In this document: positions 48,855-58,265 of the stretch, piece by piece | Numbering within the stretch: position 1 is the first letter of the stretch | Layout of the letters: each line of letters opens with the position of its first letter | Source of the DNA: Oscheius dolichura | Taxonomy: Eukaryota; Nematoda; Chromadorea; Rhabditida; Rhabditidae | DNA: 64,000 nucleotides | Assembly: GCA_932521035.1 (NCBI GenBank) | Contig: OW051492.1 | Span: 1,364,001-1,428,000, forward strand | Direction of reading: 5' to 3' | Notes under the pieces: generated by a model | What the model was told of the DNA's origin: nothing | The model's database searches: none | The model's input: only the letters and a program-made list of their open reading frames with translations | Translations under genes and position numbers: made by a program

Positions 48855-49497
48855 ATGTCAACTGTGGATCAGCTGTCTGGTGTTATTCCATTAGACAAAG
48901 TTCATAAGCACAAGAGAAACCCTAAGCGACAAAGGAAAACAAATTTTTCGCGAGGAAAATTAACAAAGGAGGATAAGAAAACAATAAAGTTGGATAACTT
49001 TTAGCTTGCAACTTTTATGTTTAGGTATTCAGCAGTTGAACCTATTTATAATATTTGGTGCGAATATTTCACAAATTTAGTGGGTGATGTTGGCAGACAA
49101 TTAGATGATAGAATGTTGAAAGCCGATTATCACGGTGCACTTCTAATGGTTACTGAAGCTAGTAATCCAACAATGGTATGGCTTTCTTTATAATTGCTTG
49201 CTAATTCTTTTTTTGCCTCATATCATATCAATTCAGATCGGATTAACGGGAATTGTTCTAATGGAAAGCAGACACACCTTTCAAATGATAACTAAAGAAG
49301 ATAAATATATAGGTTTGCTAGTTTTTCGTGGTCCGTATTTACCATGTTTTCCAGTAATTCCTAAGCAAGGATCAGTTTTTCAATTTATTTTATCTGGACG
49401 CGTTTTTTCGATCTTTGGAGACGCTATGAGGTATAAGCCATGCCTTCGTGGAAAGAAGCAACGGTTACGTGGAGCTCTTCCATTATTTTTGAGGTGA
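48855..49497 (+). CDS. POP4: RNase P/RNase MRP protein subunit POP4 (Rpp29)
   Basis: Exons 48855-48988, 49025-49175, 49237-49312 and 49355-49497 join to 167 residues. A basic N-terminus (KHKRNPKRQRK) is followed by the Sm-like fold of the UPF0086/Rpp29 family: LKADYHGALLMV, IGLTGIVLMESRHTFQMITK, then VIPKQGSVFQF. It matches the human protein block by block. Known role: binds the RNA of RNase P and MRP, for tRNA 5' maturation and rRNA processing. It starts 279 bases after the ZC3H18-like stop on the same strand, consistent with an operon, and ends 44 bases before a convergent gene. Confidence 0.9.
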
Positions 49498-49541
49498 TAA
49501 TTCATTTTTGTACATTTTTGTTGATTTTTCATTAAAATGTT

Positions 49542-50162
49542 TCATATTCCACAGATGATATGTTCGCTTTTGTCCCGTCTTCCTCCATAGAGGCTTGCTG
49601 CTCGTTTATTGTGCGTAGCTAGAAGTTGACTGGCAATCCAAATCTTCAGCTAATGTTATTCTATACATAATATTATCTTTGTTATGGGCAAAAGTGCTCA
49701 CCTTTCGCTTTGATCAGCCTTCGTTTTTCTTTGGTAAAACATTTTATAAGCAATTATCATCGAAACAATTGCCACCATGCCACAAGCAATAATTATTAAC
49801 CCTGCAAGAAAGCAAAATCGTATTTTTCATGGGTTAGATTTTACCAATGGCCGTAACAAAGCGAGAGACTACGACAGGGTCTAGATTAAACACGGAAACA
49901 GCTTCTAAACATCGGTTTTTCTCTATTTCAAGCGATGTAGACTACCTCTACATGTATCATCAATTAATTTATATCCTTCACAACATTCATCCATCTCCGT
50001 AGCCGTTAGGGTATCATTAACGGGAAAGATTTTATATCTGGAACAGTTGTTTTTTATGGGCAAAGAGGGGGCAAACCGTTTTCCTTCCAAACATCGAAAA
50101 CTTTCTTGCGGAATATTTCTTGCAGCCGTTGAGGTTGCAGAACACAGCAGATAGAGGAGCAT
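49542..50162 (-). CDS. small type I membrane protein with EMI-like Cys-rich ectodomain
   Basis: Exons 50162-49946, 49922-49845, 49801-49702 and 49629-49542 join in phase to about 160 residues. The signal peptide MLLYLLCSATSTAA is followed by a short cysteine-rich ectodomain (FRCLEGKRF; NNCSRYKIF; DECCEGYKLIDDTC), whose CC-x-GY ending recalls the last part of an EMI domain. A membrane helix (about residues 97-116, GLIIIACGMVAIVSMIIAY) and a basic cytoplasmic tail follow. The first ATG directly follows a TTTATAG acceptor, so an upstream non-coding or trans-spliced leader is likely. The last exon has an alternative acceptor that would end the protein earlier. Family not identified. Confidence 0.65.
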
Positions 50163-50685
50163 CTATAAATAATTGCTGGCCTTTTACTGCGGCAGCTAGT
50201 CGGTAAAGGTCATGCGCGAAGGGGAAACCGGGTGGCGGTAGTGCTTTCTTATGCACGTGATAGAAAACCGGGTATTGGACATCGACATAAGCGGAAAGTT
50301 GAAAGGGCATAATTTTATGAGGGGGAAACGGAAGGCACAATAGAAATTCGAAATTTAAAAAAAAACATGGAGGAAAAAGCTAAACAGGGGATTGAGGGGG
50401 CAAAAACCATTTAATCTTGATAATTCTCATAGGATATCTTTGTCTTCCCACCGCAGAATAAACAAATCATCCCACCCACCCTGCCCTCTAACTATACAAA
50501 TAGAAGGGGCTTATCAGTTCTCCCATGGTCGCAGTCTCGAAAAAAAATACCTGTCACCTATAGGAGCAGAGAAAGAGATAGAGATAAGGAAATATTAGAT
50601 TGGAAAATCGTTATTGTCGAAAGCACACATAGGGCTATACAAACAGAGGATACGCCCCCACACAATGGAGAGAGAGAAAGCTCAC
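50163..50685. other. spacer upstream of the EMI-like gene
   Basis: Mostly purine-rich, with no convincing open frame. If the minus-strand exon chain to its right is real, its last exon should lie here. Confidence 0.4.
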
Positions 50686-51687
50686 TGTGACCGACGGCGA
50701 CGGCTGCTGCAACAAAAACCGGACACCACGTTTTGGTCGTCGCTTGGCAACCTCTGTCTCTCTTTTTTGACATATTTCAAACAGGAGGGATTTCGGAAGA
50801 GGGAATAATATAAAAGTTTTAAAAAAAAGAGCTGAAAGAAACAGACAACAAAATCAGATTTTGAGTTCTTTACCTATCGCTGCCTCCTCGTGATGGCTGG
50901 TTTTGCCTACCAGTTTCAACTGAGGAGAGTTTCTTTGAGGAAAACAGACGCGGTTCTTTGGTACAGGTGGGAGCAACACGGGAAGGAGACGGTAGATTGT
51001 GGAGGAGACAAGCTGGAGTGCGAAAGGTCAACCAATTCTATTTAGCAAATTTAATTTAGCGAATTTCAATAAGAAATCTAGAAAAAGATGGAAGTATGGC
51101 TATAAATAGAGAGAACATTGATGACAGGTACAAGTGAGAAGAAGTGAGGATAATTAAATATTATTTATTATTTTCTAATTATATTTTTATTATTAATTTT
51201 GTATTAGTTTTTAGCAACGGAACAACATAGATTAGCAATAAATAGAGAGGAAAAGATAACGAGACGGGCAAAAGAGAGGAGAGTCTGACGTGACTCACAG
51301 TTTGATCTATCAGTGGATGCCGCCTCCCTTTATTTGCCAAGGATCTTTACCGTTGAGTTCTCCGTTTCGACGGGGGTCATTCGTCTCAAATTGAACTTTG
51401 CTCTATCGTTATAATGCTGGTAAAATTAGGGTGTGATCGTTTTTAGGACGGAATAATCTTTCCGGTTTGAGATAAGAAGAAGAAGCATTGTCGACTACGA
51501 GACGGCACCAAAATTCAATTCAATGAGATCAAGAACGGGCGGAATGAGAACACTAATAGAAGCAGGCTTGCCCCTTTGATTCATAATTTAGAGCTCTCTA
51601 AGATTCGAAAATGAGTTGAAATATGATACTAAACATACCTGGACAAAGTGGGGTAGGAGAGAGAGAGACCTTTTCAATTATTCGGAA
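50686..51687 (-). CDS. candidate exons of an unrecognised gene (partial)
   Basis: Four short minus-strand segments have GT/AG borders and compatible phases: 51687-51639 (FRIIEKVSLSPTPLCP), 51395-51351 (QFETNDPRRNGELN), 51012-50874 (serine-rich, includes PRLFSSKKLSSVETGRQNQ) and a 21-base microexon 50706-50686 (SSRRRRS). The acceptor of the second is weak, and an overlapping alternative frame (KFNLRRMTPVETENST) uses a better one. Neither start nor end was found. The amino-acid make-up suggests a disordered cytosolic region. A plus-strand open stretch at 51,767-51,912 (RKWHEIKADAARSRNQM) competes for the neighbourhood. No family is recognised. Confidence 0.35.
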
Positions 51688-52029
51688 CTGGCAACAAGAG
51701 GAGCAGGGGAAGGGAAGGGGATAGCTCCCAAAACATCGAAAGAAGCCCAAACTTACAGATTTTCAGGCGGCACACCAAATTATTCTCAAAAACACTCCTG
51801 GACGTAAATGGCACGAGATCAAGGCCGACGCAGCCCGGAGCCGGAATCAGATGGCAACAGAAGGCCATACCTGGCTCAGCACCATTCTGGACCCGGGCAC
51901 ATATCATTCGATTCAGTGTTTTTCACTGATTCTGAATCACTTATCAGTTTTTAAAATTATCCTAGCTGCAGCGAGTTATACTCGATTTTTTCCACAGTAG
52001 GCCATTTCCATCGTTTCTCGGCATTCTTA

Positions 52030-52400
52030 CTGTATTTTCCGAAAATATTAGTACCCTAACGAGGTAAAAATACTTTTAATAGATTTACTACAATGTTTTC
52101 TAATATTAACAATAGAAATTACCAGAAATCAGCTTAAAAAATGCATAAAAATGAAATAAATACCCCGAAATCCCATCGGCGCCAGTTCAGCTCATACCAT
52201 TCTCTTTTTTCTCTACCATAACCAATTTTTACATTTTAAAAATGATTACTACACTGTTTTATACTATCAACATTAAAAATAATAGAAATATACCGGTTAA
52301 AATATATAAAAATCAAAGAGTATCCCCGAGATCCCTGCTCCGGCCAGTGCATCTCATGCCGTCCTCGTTCTGCTCGTCTAAAACAAAAGTATCGATATCA
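52030..52400. repeat. diverged tandem repeat, two units of about 180 bp
   Basis: Unit 1 (about 52,060-52,215) and unit 2 (about 52,240-52,385) share the order ATTACTACA-x-TGTTTT, AATATTAACAATAGAAAT, a CATAAAAAT region, TACCCCGAAATCCC and a CAGTTCAGCTCATACC block. They are perhaps 70% alike by eye. There is no coding role. Confidence 0.6.
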
Positions 52401-52790
52401 TAGATATGCTGTCCCGATGGCTGTCCTCTCTGACATGCGATCAGCCTCGTCAGTTGGCGCATATCATTTTTTATCAATTCCTCTCTCTCCTCTTGATGTA
52501 ATAGCCTCTCTCCGGGTCTTACTCCTGTTGAATGACGAACAATTGTCCCCTCCCAAGTGTTCCTTTCCCTTCTCTCAACATTCTACCGTATCCTTCTTCC
52601 TTCTAACCAACAGTACCCCCTAACAGTCCTTTAACTACTCCTTTTCTCTCTTAAAATAGGCCAAAGCGGGGCGAGTCTCTCTCTCCAATCGGCTGCCCAT
52701 TATTGCCATCGTCCATGCGGTCTTAGGAGACCCTTTAGGTCATTTATCAAAACATTAATAACGTCCCGGGGCTGGGGGATAGCCCCCGAC

Positions 52791-52806
52791 TCTCTCTCTC
52801 TCTCTC
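52791..52806. repeat. (CT)n microsatellite
   Basis: An uninterrupted CTCTCTCTCTCTCTCT run. Confidence 0.8.
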
Positions 52807-53081
52807 GGCCACCCCTTCCCATAAAAACCAGTATAAATCAAAAAGGTTTAAAACTTGGAGAGGGAAAGGGGAGAAGAGAGGGCGCCGAGGGGAGGGCCAG
52901 GGGGGAGACGTTCCATTTTTTCGTTGAGGAGGAAGAGAAGACCGGCGGGTGGAGGAAAATAAGCAGAAGAACCCGATGTTTGACCTCTAGTGAGGGGAAA
53001 TCTAGAAATTTCAGGCCTACTCCCGATGGAAAGGCTTCTACCCGACCTAGGGCCTGTTGATGGACTGCTCCACTTTTTGTA

Positions 53082-53348
53082 TGGAATTAGATTTTAAGAG
53101 AGAACAATGGGAGACGGCAGCGGAGGCTCTAATACGCCGTTTACCGCGATTTTTCCCTGTGGAAACGGATTAAAAAGGCGCCAATGACGGGAATGGCTCG
53201 ACCCTCGATAGTCCGATCTCTTGCACCCGTAAAGTCTCGGCAGTTGGGTCATCTTTATTCAAAACAGTTACAAAACTGTGACGGCTTTATAGCTTTGTCT
53301 TGCCGAGACTTTACGGGTGCAGGGGAAAGGACTATCAAGGACCGAGCC
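53082..53348. mobile_element. extended long-arm MITE, copy 3 of 5
   Basis: 53,195-53,348 is the MITE itself (GGCTCGACCCTCGATAGTCC arm; CAAAACAGTTACAAAACTG core). The 113 bases before it recur at 54,757 (from GCAGCGGAG-x-CTCTAATACGCC on). The first 45 (GGAATTAGATTTTAAGAGAG onwards) recur inverted after copy 5. The mobile or duplicated unit is therefore larger than the hairpin. Confidence 0.8.
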
Positions 53349-53496
53349 ATCCTCCTCCAGTCCTCAGCTCGAAGTCGTTGAAAATGTTAAAAATGTTTGA
53401 AATTCCCTCCTCGTAATGGAGTATCATCCCCCATCGCTCTTGCTCTCTTTCTTTGAAATTGAATCCGTGAACCGGCGTATCGCCGATTTGTGCCAC

Positions 53497-53600
53497 TTGT
53501 CGCTCTGATATTGCGCCACAGGAGGAGGGACACGGCAGACGAGAGTCTCTTATGTCATGATGCCTCTCTCTGTGTTCCTCGGCCAGATTTTTTAGTCTTA
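53497..53600 (-). other. possible isolated exon
   Basis: An open minus-strand frame with hydrophilic, coding-like content (HHDIRDSRLPCPSSCGAISE) ends at a CAA|GTGGCA donor. The upstream acceptor is weak. Its phase would fit between the 57,891 candidate and the 51,687 exon, but this is tentative. Confidence 0.25.
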
Positions 53601-53862
53601 AACATAATATTACGGTAGTTCTCGTGGCTTTTCCTAGAAAAGAACAGACCAGAGACGACAAGAGAGGGGAAGCGGCGATCGGCCAGCTTGATAGGGACAA
53701 CTCCGCCCCGTTATACCCTTCCCAGGGATTATGGACTCTCAAAAACGATAGAGAGACTACCGTAATCCATTTAAAAATCAATCTCAGCTGAGTATGAAAC
53801 CTCCTACGCAGTTAATCTGTCATATTTCCTTCCTTCCCCGACTTTTCAAAGGCAATTTTCCC

Positions 53863-53966
53863 CTGCCGCCGCACCCGTAAAATCTCGGCAGTTGGAAGAA
53901 CAGTTATTCCCCGATAGCGCATTCTTATCCTCCCAGCTGCCGAGATTTTACGGGTGTGGTGGCAGC
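53863..53966. mobile_element. hairpin-family element (paired arms)
   Basis: CTGCCGCCG plus CACCCGTAAAATCTCGGCAG faces CTGCCGAGATTTTACGGGTG plus TGGTGGCAG; the outer 9 bases also pair with one mismatch. Confidence 0.8.
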
Positions 53967-54756
53967 AGAAAATGAGATCTCCAGCTCTCATACTGTAGTC
54001 TTTCTTCCCCCTTCTACCTGTTACTCCACCCAATTTCTCGATTTATATCCCTTTGGGACCTTCTCCCCCGTTTATTTTGAGTACTGAGCGGGTCAGTCGG
54101 TGTCCGTCTCGGGGCTCTCTCTCATGTTTTCTGGGAGAGACGGGGCCCAGTGGAAGTTGAATCGAGAAATCCTTTTTGATTAATGACCGCTGCTCTATGA
54201 CGGCGCTCCATCTCGCCCCATATAAGACCACTGATATCTTGGCTCCTACTTCCCTCCTCCACACACAAACAAATTTACTTTTCTCTATGCATTTCTTGAC
54301 TTCTAAAACTCATCTTTCTATCTCATCCCTTCCTTCTCTAAAAACAGAAGGTCCCCACTTTTACACCCTCTGGATCGTGCTAAAGATCCGCTGCCGCCAG
54401 TCAGCCAGCCTCCTAAACAATGAAGGGAATAGAGAGAATGACTTACAGCTGTTTATTAGGGGGGATCAGATAAGAGGTCAGGCTGACTTTACGAGGCTCC
54501 ACTCGCACTCCCCAGCTGTCCCACCCGGCTTGTCGGAATATTATCCAGGGGAAGAAAAACTAAAAGGTTACTGTAACTATATAAGAACTTTGTACTAAGA
54601 AGTAATAGGTTAAAAACCATTTTGTGAACGTTTAGAGAGGCCAGATCGCGGATAACTCGCGCCCAATGGAACAGCGAGACATTCTCGCCCTATCTTCTAA
54701 TTGTTGCTCTATTTAAGAAGAAATAACGGCAAATAATTAATTTTTGTATTGTAGGT

Positions 54757-54989
54757 TCTGCAGCGGAGACTCTAATACGCCGTTTACCGCGATTTTTCCC
54801 TGTGGAAACGGATTAAAAAGGCGCCAATGACGGGAATGGCCCGGCCCTCGATAGTCCGATTCCCTGCACCCGTAAAGTCTCGGCAGGAGGCTGATCTTTA
54901 TTCAAAACAGTTAGAAAACTGTGACGGCTTTATAGCTTTGTCTTGCCGAGACTTTACGGGTGCAGGGGATCGGACTATCCGGGGCCGAA
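54757..54989. mobile_element. extended long-arm MITE, copy 4 of 5
   Basis: From GCAGCGGAGACTCTAATACG to the end of the MITE it matches 53,122-53,348 with few differences, including the left flank. This is therefore a segmental duplication or an element with longer ends. Confidence 0.8.
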
Positions 54990-55570
54990 CCAAAATTCGG
55001 GCCATAGTATAAGAGTATGACCGTTTCTTCCCCATCTCTCCCGTTTCCCGTCCACTATTATTCTCAGTTTTTCCCGAAAATTTCTCCCCCCGTCACATCT
55101 CTTCACCATTTTATTTCCCTCTCTTTCCTCTTTTTTCCCCCGGCCGTAGACAAGGCGAAAACCACAAACCTACCGTTTCTGACGACCTAATGAACCCCGA
55201 GATTTGAAAAAACGACGATATTACAGAACTGGTGAGGAGGCTACCACCAGAATTTAACGACAATTTGCTGTAATAAATTTTAATGGCGCCGAACTAGGAG
55301 AAGGAGGGAGGAGTCAGCCGGGGTGACTATGTGTGTTCATTTCTTAAATTGGGGAGGGGGGAGTTCAAGTTAAGAGACGGGGAGAGAGAGGACAGACTAA
55401 ACGAGTTCCACCCCACATTAAGTGTTCATCAAATTGAGAGATAGAGGCACGGAAAAAAGGCTATGATTGTAATTGTGGCGGGAAAAATCATACAGAAAGT
55501 GGAGGTGACCTTGTGACCCATCCAGCCTTTTCCCAAGCGCCATTCTCTTCCTTTCCCCTTCATGGAGTTC

Positions 55571-55672
55571 CGCGCGCCGCACCCGTAAAATCTCGGCAGC
55601 TGGAGGGTATGGGATTCAGTGCCGCGGGGTTACTGGACTTCTAGCTGCCGAGATTCTACGGGTGCGGGCGCC
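55571..55672. mobile_element. hairpin-family element (paired arms)
   Basis: CGCGCGCCG plus CACCCGTAAAATCTCGGCAG faces CTGCCGAGATTCTACGGGTG plus CGGGCGCCG across a loop of about 50 bases. The GC-rich outer flanks also pair in part. Confidence 0.8.
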
Positions 55673-56529
55673 GGGACTAGACACGGCATTTTAGAGGGTG
55701 AAGAGGGCGGATGGGGGTGGAGCTCCTATCCTCTCATTTTTACAAGGAGTAAAAGACAACAATTGCCCCCATTTCCTCTCCAAAAATGTGGAATAACTTC
55801 CATTTTAGAGGCTAGGAGGGGGCGGGGTCTGTTCATACTTTTGCAGTACCCCCTCTGTAACTGTTTTCCTTCTTAGAAAATTAGGTGCTAAACCTAAACA
55901 AACAGTGTATTTGATAATGTTCTGAGTCGGTCTAATCGTTCTCTCCTTTTCTTTCTCGAATTGTCTCCTCCTCGCCCCCCGCTAATGTGAGGACGGTTTG
56001 TGACTACTCTCTTCTCTTCTCTTCAATTTTCTTTCCCACTTTTTGATTCTCGTCACACTGTCCCAATCGGGCAATAACTTCATTCGCGTTCATCAACGGT
56101 CTATGGACCGACTTCTTTTCTTTTCTTCTTCTTCGCTGGCTTCAAAATTCCTGGAGAAAGGACGGGAGGGAGATGGCAGTCGGGGCGGCTCGTCGCTTTT
56201 CCATATAGCCACCCCTCTTCCAAATTTTTCAATAGTAAAACCAATTTTTTACTCTTTAGACTAAAAAAGACCTTATAAAACTCTTTTCCTCCAAAAAAAT
56301 GTCAAAAAAAACACGGCAAACGCTCATTTTCGGTCACTTTTGGCATCTCACCCTTTCTGCTCTAGTTGCCGGCCTTTTTCTCATTTTTTTCCAGATTTTT
56401 CCCATTGGTAGGGTACAGTAAACTGTCCTGAGTATTCTCCACCTATTCTGGGGGCTTTCCAAGAGGAGAAAATTGTCCCGGGGAGCACTGGAAGCCGAGA
56501 AGAAGGGCTAGGGTCCCTGCCTCTCAAGT

Positions 56530-56729
56530 CTTGGGTTCTCGACAGTCCTTTCCCCTGCACCCGTAAAGTCTCGGCAAGACAAAGGTATAAAGGCGACACA
56601 GTTTTGTAACAGATTTGAATAAAGATCAGCCTCCTGCCGAGACTTTACGGGTGCAGGAGATCGGACTATCGAGGGTCGAGCCCTTCTCCGCTGCCGTCTC
56701 CCATTGTTCTCTCTTAAAATCTAATTCCC
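56530..56729. mobile_element. extended long-arm MITE, copy 5 of 5, inverted
   Basis: The core reads in the opposite direction (GACACAGTTTTGTAACAG...TTTGAATAAAGATC). The 47 bases after it (CTTCTCCGCTGCCGTCTCCC onwards) are the complement of 53,082-53,128. The 65 bases that separate these parts in copy 3 (CTCTAATACGCC onwards) are absent here. Confidence 0.8.
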
Positions 56730-57792
56730 ATCACCCTCCCCTCTCACCTTCTTCCAATTATGCGATGTTATCTCCCCCCTGCCCCTGTCCTTCCATTTCT
56801 AACACTGTCACATTCAATGAAACTTTCAATTGGCGCCCTCTTCCCCTCCTCCCCTTGGTATCCCCAGTGTCACACTTTTCAAGGCTTCAATTAGTTTGAA
56901 TTGCTTATCTTCTCTTCTTCTTGTCTTCCTTTTCTTTCCTTTTCCCGCCAACTCGTCGTTATAACTTGGAATAGCGGGCGAAGGAGGGACATCCCCCAGC
57001 GATTTGTTTATAATCGGCATGAAAATTGGGCGACACACCAGGCGAGACGAGAAGGAGAGAAAGAGAGAGGGGGGAGGAGGCTGTAATCAAACAAATGTTA
57101 GATATTCAATTTAAGCCATTGCCAACATAAACACTGGGGCAGACAAACTTCGGAGGGGGAGGGGGGCAGACCCGAGATGAGATGATGACCAGGGGCGGCA
57201 TTATAGGGAAAGGGACTATATTCAGAGGAAATATCTCTCTAGAGCCAGGAGCAGCCCTAGAATTCGCTTTTTAAGAGGCTGTAGAGGCTCTAGGAAAGAT
57301 TATTGGGGGAGCTAGGGGGGTCTTCTCGACTTCTTGGAGCTCCCTGAATGACTCCTAGACCGAAATGGGGAAAAATGGGTACCGCTTCTTTAAAATGCTC
57401 CTATTTTTTCTCCATAAAGTGGTTCTCTATTCTTTTTTATATCACCATATAGCCCAGAATCTGGGCTACTAAACACATATTAAAATATATTTAAATCTTA
57501 GGATTCAGTTTGAGTATTCGTCTATTTTTGGCGCGCACCCAATTTTTGAACGATAATAACGATAAAACCCAAATTTTGAAGGTATTACGGTCATTTTTGG
57601 AGTCAAAATGTAGGGGATCCTCTAGAAGAAATGTACGAGATCCTCTAGAAGATGAGCCACTCTTTAAAATCGTATAAAACTGTTATAAGGTCCTATAGTC
57701 CTTTAGAAATGAGTGACCCGCAGCGCTCCCTGATTTCTGCTCATTTCCCGCTCCTGTTCCTAAAAAAGTCTTGTCACCTCTGTTCAAACTAC

Positions 57793-57891
57793 CTCTCTCT
57801 CTCTCTAGTCTCTCCTCCCATTTCTTGTCAATAGTCTCCTTGCAAATGGAGCAGCAGCCAGGAGTCTTGGAGCAGTAGCAGGAGCAGCCAG
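57793..57891 (-). other. possible cysteine-rich exon
   Basis: A 99-base open segment with acceptor GACAACCAG and donor GAGAG|GTAGTT encodes 32 residues with six cysteines (GCSCYCSKTPGCCSICKETI), then a charged helix (KKWEERLERER). It could be an exon of the same large-intron gene as 50,686-51,687, or a chance frame beside CT-rich microsatellites. Confidence 0.3.
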
Positions 57892-58170
57892 CTGGTTGTC
57901 TCTCTCTCTCCCTGCCCCCTTTTCTCAGCTCGTGTGTCCCTAATTGACCTGTCCCCCTCCCGCGAGATAGCTCTAGCAAAGCACATCGGCCGCGAAACAA
58001 TGCCTCGACCATCACGGGCCCAAATACGGTCAGATGCTCTCTCTTCTCCCTCCTCTCTTGAGTGCGAAACATCAGCGCAAACAAACACAATCGCATCGAG
58101 CAGCCAAACACAGATTATGGCGAGTCGAGCAGGTTGTTCTTGCTCTTCTTATCTGGTAGCCGACTTCCTC

Positions 58171-58265
58171 CCGCACCCGTAAAGTCTCGGCAGCTCGAAG
58201 TCCTGGTATTTCCGCTCCAGCGCACTCCAATCCCCAGAGCTGCCGAGATTTTACGGGTGCAGGCG
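58171..58265. mobile_element. hairpin-family element (paired arms)
   Basis: CACCCGTAAAGTCTCGGCAG and CTGCCGAGATTTTACGGGTG are separated by about 45 bases. Confidence 0.8.

Noticed and set aside
57601-57655. GGATCCTCTAGA, as in cloning-vector polylinkers
   Set aside because: The flanks do not match a polylinker and the word recurs in diverged form 32 bases later (GAGATCCTCTAGAAG). It is a local duplication, not vector sequence.
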